Shown in pieces: positions 1-5,738 of a stretch of 5,738 nt of DNA. Position numbers and translations under genes: made by a program. The first letter of the stretch is position 1. Each line of letters begins with the position of its first letter. The notes beneath the pieces were generated by a model. It ran no database searches and had not been told where the DNA came from. It saw only the letters and a program-made list of their open reading frames with translations. The DNA is from UBA993 sp964389365 (GTDB taxonomy: Bacteria; Bacillota; Dethiobacteria; DTU022). The stretch spans positions 1-5,738 of the forward strand of contig CAYMDO010000059.1 of the NCBI GenBank assembly GCA_964389365.1, read 5' to 3'.

Positions 1-1428
1 GAACAGGTCATGGAAATTGCAGCCCGCATGGCCGGTTTTACACTCAGCCAGGCAGATATTCTGCGACGGGCTATTGGCAAGAAAAAGAAGGAAATACTGG
101 ACGAACAACAGGATTTATTTGTTGAAGGATGCCTGAAAAACGGCTATTCTCGTGACCTGGCAATAAAAATATACGAACTGATCTTGAAATTTGCTTCTTA
201 CGGGTTTAACAAGTCGCACGCAGCTGCATACGCTTTAATTGCTTATCAGACCGCTTTCCTGAAAACAAACTACCCGGTAGATTACATGGCTGCTCTGATG
301 ACGGTTTACTATTCAAACAGCGACAAAGTTGCCCTCTATCTTGCAGACTGCCGGAGGATGGAAATTGAAGTCCTGCCCCCTGATATAAATGAAAGCGAAG
401 AACATTTTACGGTGGTCAGTGACAGGCGGATTCGTTTCGGTCTTTCTGCAGTGAAAAATGTCGGTTTTGGCGCAATTGACGCAATCATCACAGCCCGCAT
501 TGAAAAACCATATAAAACTATGCGTGATTTTGTAGCCAGGGTCGATTTGCGGCTATGCAACCGTAAAGTATTGGAAAGCCTTATCAAATGCGGGGCTTTC
601 GATTCTATAGGCGGCCACCGGGCACAATTTTTGGCAGTTTTGGATGATCTTTTAGCACAGGGGCAGGCCGATCAACGTGAACGAGACTGCGGCCAGCTTT
701 CAATGTTTTCGTTACTAGATGAGGCAGAACAGGAAGAAATGCTCTGTGATGCACTGATCGATATTGAACCTTTCAGCAGAGAAGAACAGTTGATCCTGGA
801 AAAGGAGATGTTGGGCCTATATATTACCGGCCACCCCCTTGAACCTTTCCGGGAGATGATCGACAACAACGAACAGCTTACCCGTTGTGCTGAATTAGGG
901 GAAGCCGGTGACAACAGTCACGTATTAGTTGGCGGAATCGTTGTTGCCGTGCGAAAATTTTATACGAAAAAAAATAAACAAATGGCTTTTGTAAAAATTG
1001 AAGATCTTACCGGCAGCGTAGAACTGGTTGTATTCCCAGATATTTTTGAACGCTTCTCATCTTTGTTGGAAGAAGACAAACTGATTGTTGTTGAAGGCAG
1101 AACAGACTTGAAAGAAGAAGAGGATGTCAAAATCCTAATTGAAAGTATACGTCCATTAAATTACCGGGATCGGTACTATCGCCTTGAATTGGGAGAAGAG
1201 ACCGACGAAGCCTTACTTTCATCGCTCAAAGATCTTCTTATAGCCGAAAGCGGTAATGTCCCGGTATGTATTTATTTTAAAAAAGATCAAAAGACCCTGA
1301 TGCTCGAGGAGGATTTATGGGTACGCGATCACCCGGAATGTAGGGAAAAACTGGAAGAACTGCTCGGCCGAAATGCGGTTAGAGAGCAGCGCAAAAATAG
1401 CGAAAGCAGCTTTTTTACGAACAACTGA
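1..1428 (+). CDS. dnaE: DNA polymerase III subunit alpha, C-terminal 475 residues (5' end outside window)
   Basis: Replicative DNA polymerase of the DnaE family, which extends DNA at the fork in the cytoplasm. The frame is open from the first base, and three codons (E-Q-V) precede the first ATG at base 10, so this is a truncated gene and that ATG is not its start. Seen in window residue numbers: MAGFTLSQADILRRA near 10-24 followed by a lysine run; the hallmark YGFNKSHAAAY at 67-77; a tandem helix-hairpin-helix region about 145-205; QLSMF at 232-236, matching the internal beta-clamp binding motif; EKEMLGLYITGHPL at 267-280; and an OB-fold about 308-386. DnaE proteins run to about 1100-1160 residues, so roughly 40% is present. 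The PHP domain and palm catalytic aspartates are upstream. The gene ends with TGA 44 bases before pyk. The family call is certain; whether the organism also has PolC, making this a DnaE-type second replicase, cannot be seen here. Confidence 0.97.
   Translation, partial: EQVMEIAARMAGFTLSQADILRRAIGKKKKEILDEQQDLFVEGCLKNGYSRDLAIKIYELILKFASYGFNKSHAAAYALIAYQTAFLKTNYPVDYMAALMTVYYSNSDKVALYLADCRRMEIEVLPPDINESEEHFTVVSDRRIRFGLSAVKNVGFGAIDAIITARIEKPYKTMRDFVARVDLRLCNRKVLESLIKCGAFDSIGGHRAQFLAVLDDLLAQGQADQRERDCGQLSMFSLLDEAEQEEMLCDALIDIEPFSREEQLILEKEMLGLYITGHPLEPFREMIDNNEQLTRCAELGEAGDNSHVLVGGIVVAVRKFYTKKNKQMAFVKIEDLTGSVELVVFPDIFERFSSLLEEDKLIVVEGRTDLKEEEDVKILIESIRPLNYRDRYYRLELGEETDEALLSSLKDLLIAESGNVPVCIYFKKDQKTLMLEEDLWVRDHPECREKLEELLGRNAVREQRKNSESSFFTNN
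694..708 (+). other. dnaE: Beta-clamp binding motif codons (QLSMF) in dnaE
   Basis: These codons spell Q-L-S-M-F, lying between the helix-hairpin-helix region and the OB-fold. This is the position where DnaE polymerases carry the short Qxx(L/M)F peptide that docks in the sliding-clamp pocket; E. coli has QADMF there. The match supports a functional, processive replicase. The motif is seen directly; the binding role is inferred from the family. Confidence 0.75.
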
Positions 1429-1459
1429 GCACAAAGTATCAATGCGATGCCAAAATAGC

Positions 1460-1465
1460 GGGAGG
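1460..1465 (+). promoter_or_regulatory. Ribosome-binding site of pyk
   Basis: GGGAGG lies 7 bases upstream of the ATG at 1473, a near-ideal Shine-Dalgarno match and spacing. It fixes the pyk start at that ATG, which also gives the family's usual N-terminus (MRRTKIVCTIGP). Confidence 0.9.
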
Positions 1466-1472
1466 AAAACCA

Positions 1473-3221
1473 ATGAGAAGAACAAAGATTGTTTGCACTA
1501 TCGGTCCCAGTACCGATAGTGAGGAGCTAATCGGGAAATTGATCAATGAAGGAATGGATGTTGCAAGGCTGAATTTATCACACGGTTCGCGAGAAGAGCA
1601 CCTGCGCCGGTTGAAAATGATCCGGGCGGTTAGTGACATGATGAACCGTAATGTTGGGCTGTTGTTTGATACGCGCGGTCCGAAAGTACGCACCGGTAAC
1701 CTTGCTGAAGGGTCTGTTATACTCAAAGATGGTGCAGAGATTATATTGACTACCGAAAATATTGTAGGCAATAAAGATCGCCTGTCGGTCACTTATCCCG
1801 GTTTACATCAGGATCTTAAAGCCGGCTGCACAGTTCTTATTGATGATGGTTTGATTATTTTAGAAGTTATATCGGTTGAAGGACGGGAAATCAAATGCCG
1901 GATTATGCATGGCGGCGAACTGCGCAGTTACAAGGGGCTGAATACTCCAGGCACCCGCATCAATTTGCCGGCTATTAGCGAAGAAGATCGGATCGATATT
2001 GAATTAGCATTGGAAAATGAAGTTACCTTTCTGGCTGCATCTTTTACCCGCAGCTCTGAAGATATTGTGGAAATCAGGCGCCTGGTTGAAGAACTTGGTG
2101 GCGATATCATGATCATTGCCAAAATAGAAAGCCGTGAAGGCGTCGATAATTTTGATTCCATATTAGAGATTTCCGATGGAATAATGGTAGCCCGGGGCGA
2201 CTTGGGAGTCGAAATACCGACCGAAGAAGTGCCACTGCTGCAAAAACAGTTCATCAGCAAGTGCAATCGCCTTGGTAAACCGGTTATTACTGCAACACAG
2301 ATGCTGGACAGCATGATACGCAACCCCAGGCCTACAAGGGCTGAGGCCAGCGACGTGGCAAATGCTATTTTTGATGGCACGGATGCAGTTATGCTCTCCG
2401 GCGAAACAGCGATCGGCCGCTTTCCGATCGAGGCAGTAAAAACGATGAGCCGCATCGCTATACATACTGAAAGCGGCCTGGAGTTTAAGAGAATTCTTGA
2501 TGGCATGCGCCCCATGATTAAAAAAACAGTTACTGATGCCATCAGTTACGCTACCTGCCATACGGCTTCTGAACTGGGGGCCAATGCAATTATTACCGCT
2601 ACCCAATCCGGGCAAACTGCCCGTATGGTATCGAAATATAAGCCAAAAGCGCCAATTGTTTCCGTTTCGTCTCGTCAGAATATTGCACGCCGGTTGACTC
2701 TGACCTGGGGAGTGACCGCGGTTATCTGCCCGCCTGTCAATTCGACTGATGAAATGTTTGCTAACGCTATCCAGGCAGCAGTGAAAGAAGGTTTGGTTGA
2801 AAACGGCGATCTTGTCGTCATCACTGCTGGTGTTCCTGTTGGTATTGCCGGGACTACTAACCTATTGCGCGTTGAAACGGTGGGTGAAATCATTGCTAAG
2901 GGGACAGGCATCGGAAAATTTGCTGCAACCGGCACGACAAAAGTAATCCGCACAAATGAAGATCTTTCTAATATGGATCAAGGCCAGGTTATGGTTGCCA
3001 GCGGCACCGATATCGATTACATGGAGGCGATAAGAAATGCAGCGGCAATTATTACCGAGGAGGGCGGCTTAACTTCTCACGCGGCAATCGTTGCCGTCAG
3101 TCTCGGCATACCGGCCGTAGTTGGGGTAGAAAATGCAACCATTTTGATAAGCAGCGGTGAGACGATCACTGTCGATGCCATCAGGGGCTTGATTTACCGC
3201 GGACGGGCAAATGTTTTATAG
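1473..3221 (+). CDS. pyk: Pyruvate kinase with C-terminal PEP-utilising mobile domain
   Basis: Converts phosphoenolpyruvate and ADP to pyruvate and ATP, the last step of glycolysis, in the cytoplasm as a tetramer. The A domain carries KIVCTIGP at 5-12 and the substrate-binding R32, N34, S36 and D66. The small B domain spans about 70-165. The A domain then resumes with the catalytic lysine K217 in AKIES, metal ligands E219 and D243 (RGDLG), and T275 in ATQMLDSM. The allosteric C domain spans about 350-475. The last ~95 residues form the extra domain found in Bacillus and Clostridia enzymes, with GGLTSHAAIVA holding H536. At 582 residues the protein matches that long form. K71 replaces the glutamate that marks potassium-dependent enzymes. 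It sits 44 bases after dnaE and 39 before the deacetylase-like gene, probably in one transcript. A strong GGAGG site precedes the ATG. The function is certain from the complete catalytic set. Confidence 0.98.
   Translation: MRRTKIVCTIGPSTDSEELIGKLINEGMDVARLNLSHGSREEHLRRLKMIRAVSDMMNRNVGLLFDTRGPKVRTGNLAEGSVILKDGAEIILTTENIVGNKDRLSVTYPGLHQDLKAGCTVLIDDGLIILEVISVEGREIKCRIMHGGELRSYKGLNTPGTRINLPAISEEDRIDIELALENEVTFLAASFTRSSEDIVEIRRLVEELGGDIMIIAKIESREGVDNFDSILEISDGIMVARGDLGVEIPTEEVPLLQKQFISKCNRLGKPVITATQMLDSMIRNPRPTRAEASDVANAIFDGTDAVMLSGETAIGRFPIEAVKTMSRIAIHTESGLEFKRILDGMRPMIKKTVTDAISYATCHTASELGANAIITATQSGQTARMVSKYKPKAPIVSVSSRQNIARRLTLTWGVTAVICPPVNSTDEMFANAIQAAVKEGLVENGDLVVITAGVPVGIAGTTNLLRVETVGEIIAKGTGIGKFAATGTTKVIRTNEDLSNMDQGQVMVASGTDIDYMEAIRNAAAIITEEGGLTSHAAIVAVSLGIPAVVGVENATILISSGETITVDAIRGLIYRGRANVL
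1496..1521 (+). repeat. Perfect 10-bp inverted repeat (potential mRNA hairpin) in pyk codons 8-17
   Basis: CACTATCGGT (1496-1505) and its exact reverse complement ACCGATAGTG (1512-1521) flank a six-base loop, CCCAGT. The stem starts 24 bases into the pyk coding sequence, just beyond where an initiating ribosome would sit. No U-run follows, so it does not look like an intrinsic terminator. The repeat is read directly from the sequence. A regulatory role is only an inference, since the codons also encode conserved residues (CTIGPS). Confidence 0.6.
2985..3218 (+). other. pyk: PEP-utilising enzyme mobile (phosphohistidine-type) domain of Pyk
   Basis: Residues about 505-582 of Pyk (QVMVAS onward) match the swivelling phosphohistidine domain of PEP synthase, pyruvate phosphate dikinase and PTS enzyme I, with the T-S-H triad at 534-536 and the following GIPAVVG segment. 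In those relatives the histidine carries phosphate. In the Geobacillus and Bacillus pyruvate kinases the same domain is present as an extra C-terminal sequence not needed for basic catalysis. It is intact and in frame here. Confidence 0.9.
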
Positions 3222-3260
3222 CATAAACAGAGCATTAAAGAGTCGCGGGGCTAAACACCG

Positions 3261-4304
3261 ATGAAACAAAAGACAGCTCTGGTTTACCATCCCGATTATC
3301 TTATTCACACTCAGGGTCACCATCCGGAAAGAAAAGAACGGCTCGAAGCGATCATGTCGTCTTATTATGATCTGGAACTGGAAAAAGTAATCGAGATTTA
3401 CAAGCCTGAGCCGGCTACTATAGAAGACTTGCTGTTAATACATAACCCGGATTATATAAGATCGGTCGAAGGTGCTTGCCTGGCAGGCCGAAGATCGCTT
3501 GATGCTGATACTTACCTGGTACCAGAATCGTACCGGGTAGCGTTATTGTCAACCGGCGGGGTGCTGACCGGTTTGAGAATGATCATGGAGAGCGGTTTTA
3601 CCCGTGTTTTTGCTTTAAACCGCCCTCCCGGACATCATGCCGAATATGATCGGGCAATGGGCTTTTGTCTCTTTAACAATGCCGCAATTGCGGCCGCCAG
3701 GGCGTTTAAAGATTACAGAATGGAAAGAATTGCGATCATCGACTGGGACGTTCATCACGGCAACGGCACCCAGCACAGCTTCGAAGACGATCCACACCTG
3801 CTCTTTATTTCTGTCCATCAAAGCCCTGCTTACCCCGGCAGCGGTGCAATTAATGAAATCGGCATAGGGAAAGGGGCAGGATACACAGTTAACCTGCCGC
3901 TACCGACCGGTAGTGGTGACGCAGAGTATAAGCTTTGTTTTCAAAATGTAATTGTGCCGATCCTTGACCAGTTTAGACCGGAGCTGGTTATAGTTTCTGC
4001 CGGCCAGGATGCCTTTCACCTTGATCCACTCGCCGGCATGGGCTTGACTTATTACGGGTTCTACATGATGGCCGAAGCTGTTTCCGCGGCCGCTGATCGC
4101 TGGGCTGGCGGAAAAATACTGCTATGCCTGGAAGGCGGTTATCACCTGCAAGGTCAAGCCGGGGCAGTTATGCAGGTGTTGAATGCCGTTGGCAAACTCA
4201 ACCTGCCGGTAAAAGAGAATAACACTGCTGCAGAGCCAACGGCACATTTCAGAAATCAGCTGGAGGCTATCATGGCAGTCCAAAGGAAGTGCTGGAAACT
4301 TTAA
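3261..4304 (+). CDS. Histone deacetylase / AcuC-like zinc-dependent deacetylase
   Basis: Member of the arginase/deacetylase fold family (bacterial class II-like HDACs, AcuC, acetylpolyamine amidohydrolases), predicted cytoplasmic, removing acetyl groups from lysine side chains or acetylated amines. Seen: N-terminal HPERKERL at 21-28; the paired active-site histidines H125-H126 in RPPGHH; zinc ligands D163 and H165 in DWDVHHGNGTQ, and D250 in SAGQDAF; and catalytic Y294 in LEGGY. The full catalytic set is present and the 347-residue length is normal. An odd feature is Q249 before the zinc aspartate, where many relatives have Phe or Tyr. The start is well bounded: an in-frame TAA lies at 3252-3254, and a later start would cut the conserved N-terminus. 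The ribosome site is weak (GGGG at 3247-3250), suggesting coupling to pyk. The gene ends overlapping the opposing gene by four bases. No acetyl-CoA synthetase or acetyltransferase is adjacent, so AcuC function is not shown and the substrate is unknown. Confidence 0.92.
   Translation: MKQKTALVYHPDYLIHTQGHHPERKERLEAIMSSYYDLELEKVIEIYKPEPATIEDLLLIHNPDYIRSVEGACLAGRRSLDADTYLVPESYRVALLSTGGVLTGLRMIMESGFTRVFALNRPPGHHAEYDRAMGFCLFNNAAIAAARAFKDYRMERIAIIDWDVHHGNGTQHSFEDDPHLLFISVHQSPAYPGSGAINEIGIGKGAGYTVNLPLPTGSGDAEYKLCFQNVIVPILDQFRPELVIVSAGQDAFHLDPLAGMGLTYYGFYMMAEAVSAAADRWAGGKILLCLEGGYHLQGQAGAVMQVLNAVGKLNLPVKENNTAAEPTAHFRNQLEAIMAVQRKCWKL
4301..4304. other. Shared TTAA stop: tail-to-tail gene overlap
   Basis: The palindrome TTAA supplies TAA to the deacetylase-like gene on the + strand (4302-4304) and TAA to the DUF1015 gene on the - strand (4301-4303). 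There is no intergenic space. I found no GC-rich hairpin with a U-run within about 100 bases on either side, so any transcription termination must occur inside the opposing gene. Confidence 0.95.
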
Positions 4305-5575
4305 TCCCTATCCAGGTTCCGCATCAGTAAACCGCCGGGCAGTTTCGGATAAAAGAATGTTGTTTTTTGCGGCATTACTTCTCCCTGCAGGGCACGGTTG
4401 TAAACTTCATCAACTGAAACGGGATCAAGGATAAAAGCGACACTATCGCCGGTTCCATCGTGTACCATGTTCTGAGCATTAGCAAAATCATGTGGATAGA
4501 TCAGCGAGTTTTTTACTTCTGCTGTTACCTCTGACAGCTTGAAAAAAGGTTCAATAATTGACTCGTGAAGCAGCTGCACTGCCAATTTATTCTTTCCTGT
4601 TTCAGCTTTTGGAATCAGCAGGGCATGACGCTCTGGAGTGATGATTGCAAACGCGTTTTCTGTACGGGTTATTTTTTTCCATTCTTCATGAAATATTTTT
4701 TCGGATACATTTTTTGCACAATTCAGAGGCGTCAATGTAAAATTGATCTTGCAGATATCAATCAGCTTTTTTGAAGCCTTACCGCTAAGTTTGCTAATTA
4801 AACGATGAGTTGGCAGTAGGAGCAAACCCTGTTCTTTCATGCTGACAAGAATGGCTAAAATGTAATTTGCAGCAGAGTCAGCCTTGTTCTCTCGGAGGCC
4901 CATATAATGCTGGGCTGTTTCATAGCGGTGATGGCCATCGGCTATGAGCAGTGCACGTGGTCTCATAAATTTCATGATTTCATCTTGTAAAGCCGGATCG
5001 TCAATCCCGGTAACACGATGTTTCTGCCCGGACTGGTCTTCCAGGGCAAACAGGGGATCTGTTCCGCTGATCGTGTTTAGTAATCCGGAAATATACCCTT
5101 CGGGATCCGGGAAAAGGGTAAAAATCGGGCTGATGTTGGTCTTGGTATATTTTAACAGTTCTAGGCGATCTGCCTTTGGTGCCGAAAGGGTTTGCTCATG
5201 CGGCAATATATTGCCACTGTCATAATTTTCAACTCTTAAAGCCGCAAACACTCCCCGGCGGCAATATTGAATTTTTTCGTATCTGAAGAACTGTTCATAG
5301 AGATATAACTTTTTATTTTCGTCAGGCAATAGAATACCTTCAGCGAGCCAGGAGGCCATTGTTTGAGCAGCCCTGCTATAGCAATTATAGCATGCGTTGT
5401 CATCGGGGTAGGTTATGCCATACTCGAGGCGAATGACATTATACCGGCTTTGCTGGTAGAGAAAAAGTTGTTCTTCAGAACTCAATACATCATAAGGGGG
5501 GGCAACTACCTGTTCCCCGGAGTCAATTAATTCTTTGCTGTACCTGATTGCCCGGAACGGCCGAATTTCTGCCAA
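4301..5575 (-). CDS. DUF1015 family protein (COG4198), function unknown
   Basis: A conserved bacterial and archaeal protein of unestablished activity, predicted cytoplasmic with no signal peptide or membrane segment. Family hallmarks are present end to end: MAEIRPFRAIRYS at 1-13; VAPPYDVLS at 24-32; LYLYEQ at 90-95; ILPHEQTLSAPKADRL at 123-138; NISPIFTLFPD at 147-157; the strongest motif IADGHHRYETA at 211-221; and MPQKTTFFYPKLPGGL at 401-416. The 424-residue length is typical. The start is TTG (bases 5575-5573), supported by GGGAGG nine bases upstream, an in-frame stop just before that site, and the exact family N-terminus. It runs alone leftward, convergent with the dnaE-pyk-deacetylase genes. 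The histidine-rich DGHHR motif could be catalytic and recalls the DGHHR/GxHR motifs of ParB- and sulfiredoxin-like proteins, including free serine kinases. That likeness is conjecture. Family membership is near certain; function is not known. Confidence 0.95.
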   Translation of the reverse strand: MAEIRPFRAIRYSKELIDSGEQVVAPPYDVLSSEEQLFLYQQSRYNVIRLEYGITYPDDNACYNCYSRAAQTMASWLAEGILLPDENKKLYLYEQFFRYEKIQYCRRGVFAALRVENYDSGNILPHEQTLSAPKADRLELLKYTKTNISPIFTLFPDPEGYISGLLNTISGTDPLFALEDQSGQKHRVTGIDDPALQDEIMKFMRPRALLIADGHHRYETAQHYMGLRENKADSAANYILAILVSMKEQGLLLLPTHRLISKLSGKASKKLIDICKINFTLTPLNCAKNVSEKIFHEEWKKITRTENAFAIITPERHALLIPKAETGKNKLAVQLLHESIIEPFFKLSEVTAEVKNSLIYPHDFANAQNMVHDGTGDSVAFILDPVSVDEVYNRALQGEVMPQKTTFFYPKLPGGLLMRNLDRD

Positions 5576-5584
5576 TGGCGCTTT

Positions 5585-5590
5585 CCTCCC
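5585..5590 (-). promoter_or_regulatory. Ribosome-binding site deciding a TTG start (DUF1015 gene)
   Basis: GGGAGG on the minus strand lies nine bases before the TTG at 5575-5573. The frame has a TAA a few codons upstream, and no ATG or GTG falls between, so the TTG is the only start that keeps the conserved N-terminal MAEIRPFRA. The strong site probably compensates for the weak start codon. Confidence 0.85.
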
Positions 5591-5640
5591 GCTTTAAGAA
5601 ATTATTGTATTACTGATATGCATAAATCAAGTTTCATTCT

Positions 5641-5671
5641 ATTATAGGTCCTGCTTATTGGCAACAGCCAA
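5641..5671 (-). promoter_or_regulatory. Probable sigma-A-type promoter for the DUF1015 gene
   Basis: Reading leftward, a perfect TATAAT (-10) lies at 5646-5641. The best -35 is a weak TTGGCT at 5671-5666, with a long 19-base spacer; there is no TGn extension. Transcription would start near 5634, giving a leader of about 60 bases that is AT-rich and shows no riboswitch-like structure. The -10 is clear; the -35 is uncertain. Confidence 0.45.
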
Positions 5672-5711
5672 GAGAATTTGCAGCAGGCATTCCGTAAATG
5701 AAATAGAATAA

Positions 5712-5725
5712 TGCCTTTAAAGGCA
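5712..5725. repeat. 14-bp perfect palindrome upstream of the DUF1015 promoter
   Basis: TGCCTTTAAAGGCA reads identically on both strands. It lies about 40 bases upstream of the proposed -35, in the AT-rich non-coding stretch that runs to the window edge. It could be an operator half-site pair for a dimeric regulator, acting on the DUF1015 gene or on a gene beyond the window. As an RNA hairpin it would be short. The palindrome is seen; any binding role is inference. Confidence 0.4.
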
Positions 5726-5738
5726 GTTAAAGTAAAAG

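Larger units (their letters stand above)
5576..5738. other. Non-coding 5' region of the DUF1015 gene, to the window edge
   Basis: This is AT-rich sequence with no convincing reading frame on either strand. Apart from the ribosome-binding site, the TATAAT promoter and the 14-base palindrome, I see no tRNA, riboswitch, terminator or repeat in it. Whatever gene lies to the right is outside the window. Confidence 0.6.

Noticed and set aside
967..974. Run of eight A in dnaE, a possible slippage site
   Set aside because: The frame continues normally through the OB-fold (KKNKQM) with no alternative product of note downstream; a lysine-rich loop explains the run.
2410..2430. Inverted repeat CGATCGG / CCGATCG inside pyk
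   Set aside because: Only 7 bp, within the conserved AIGRFPIEA coding segment; explained by codon use.
1928..2615. Long open frames antisense to pyk (up to about 200 codons)
   Set aside because: Their translations resemble no known family, they lack good ribosome sites, and they lie opposite a strongly conserved coding sequence whose codon pattern keeps the reverse frames open.
3222..3260. Possible terminator or separate promoter between pyk and the deacetylase gene
   Set aside because: The 39 bases contain no stem-loop with a T-run and no recognisable -10/-35 pair.
3681..3694. Palindrome GCCGCAATTGCGGC in the deacetylase gene
   Set aside because: It lies in an alanine-rich coding stretch where GCN codons readily create such symmetry.
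4921..4946. Imperfect inverted repeat over the DGHHRY codons of DUF1015
   Set aside because: The arms are offset with an asymmetric internal loop, and the codons are fixed by the family's most conserved residues.
5374..5392. Inverted repeat TGCTATA / TATAGCA in the DUF1015 gene
   Set aside because: It arises from the repeated Cys-Tyr codons (CYNCYS) in the protein; no sign of regulation.
5678..5709. Possible rightward promoter (TTGCAG ... TAGAAT)
   Set aside because: The -35 matches only three of six bases and the spacer is 20, and no rightward gene is visible in the window.

Overview
The window is ordinary chromosomal housekeeping sequence from what is most likely an anaerobic or facultative Gram-positive bacterium of the Firmicutes, probably class Clostridia. 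Four things point there: a DnaE-type replicase gene immediately followed by pyruvate kinase (a Firmicutes gene order); a pyruvate kinase carrying the extra C-terminal PEP-utilising mobile domain typical of Bacillus/Clostridia; strong GGAGG ribosome-binding sites; and a DUF1015 gene of the type common in Clostridia. The placement rests on gene content and protein motifs only; genus cannot be read from the window.

Layout. Bases 1-1428 (+) hold the last 475 codons of dnaE, the DNA polymerase III alpha subunit; the PHP domain and the palm with its catalytic aspartates lie upstream of the window. After a 44-base gap comes pyk (1473-3221, +), a complete 582-residue pyruvate kinase. After a further 39 bases comes a complete 347-residue histone-deacetylase/AcuC-like zinc hydrolase (3261-4304, +). 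The three + strand genes are closely spaced with no visible terminator between them and probably form one transcription unit. Facing them is a complete 424-residue DUF1015 gene (4301-5575, -), which starts with TTG behind a strong ribosome-binding site. The two convergent genes overlap by four bases, sharing a palindromic TTAA that supplies both stop codons. The last 163 bases (5576-5738) are AT-rich and non-coding as far as seen. They hold a probable leftward promoter for the DUF1015 gene and a 14-base perfect palindrome.

How the genes relate. DnaE copies DNA, Pyk makes pyruvate and ATP from PEP, and the deacetylase-like enzyme probably removes acetyl groups from lysines or small amines. The link between replicase and glycolysis genes is positional and long known in Firmicutes. 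The usual pfkA between them is absent here. The deacetylase and DUF1015 genes have no clear pathway link to the others.

No mobile element, CRISPR array, RNA gene or defence system was seen, and I found no evidence of a new system. The points most worth a second look are a lysine in Pyk where potassium-dependent enzymes carry glutamate, a perfect 10-base-pair hairpin in the first codons of pyk, and the conserved but uncharacterised DUF1015 protein.
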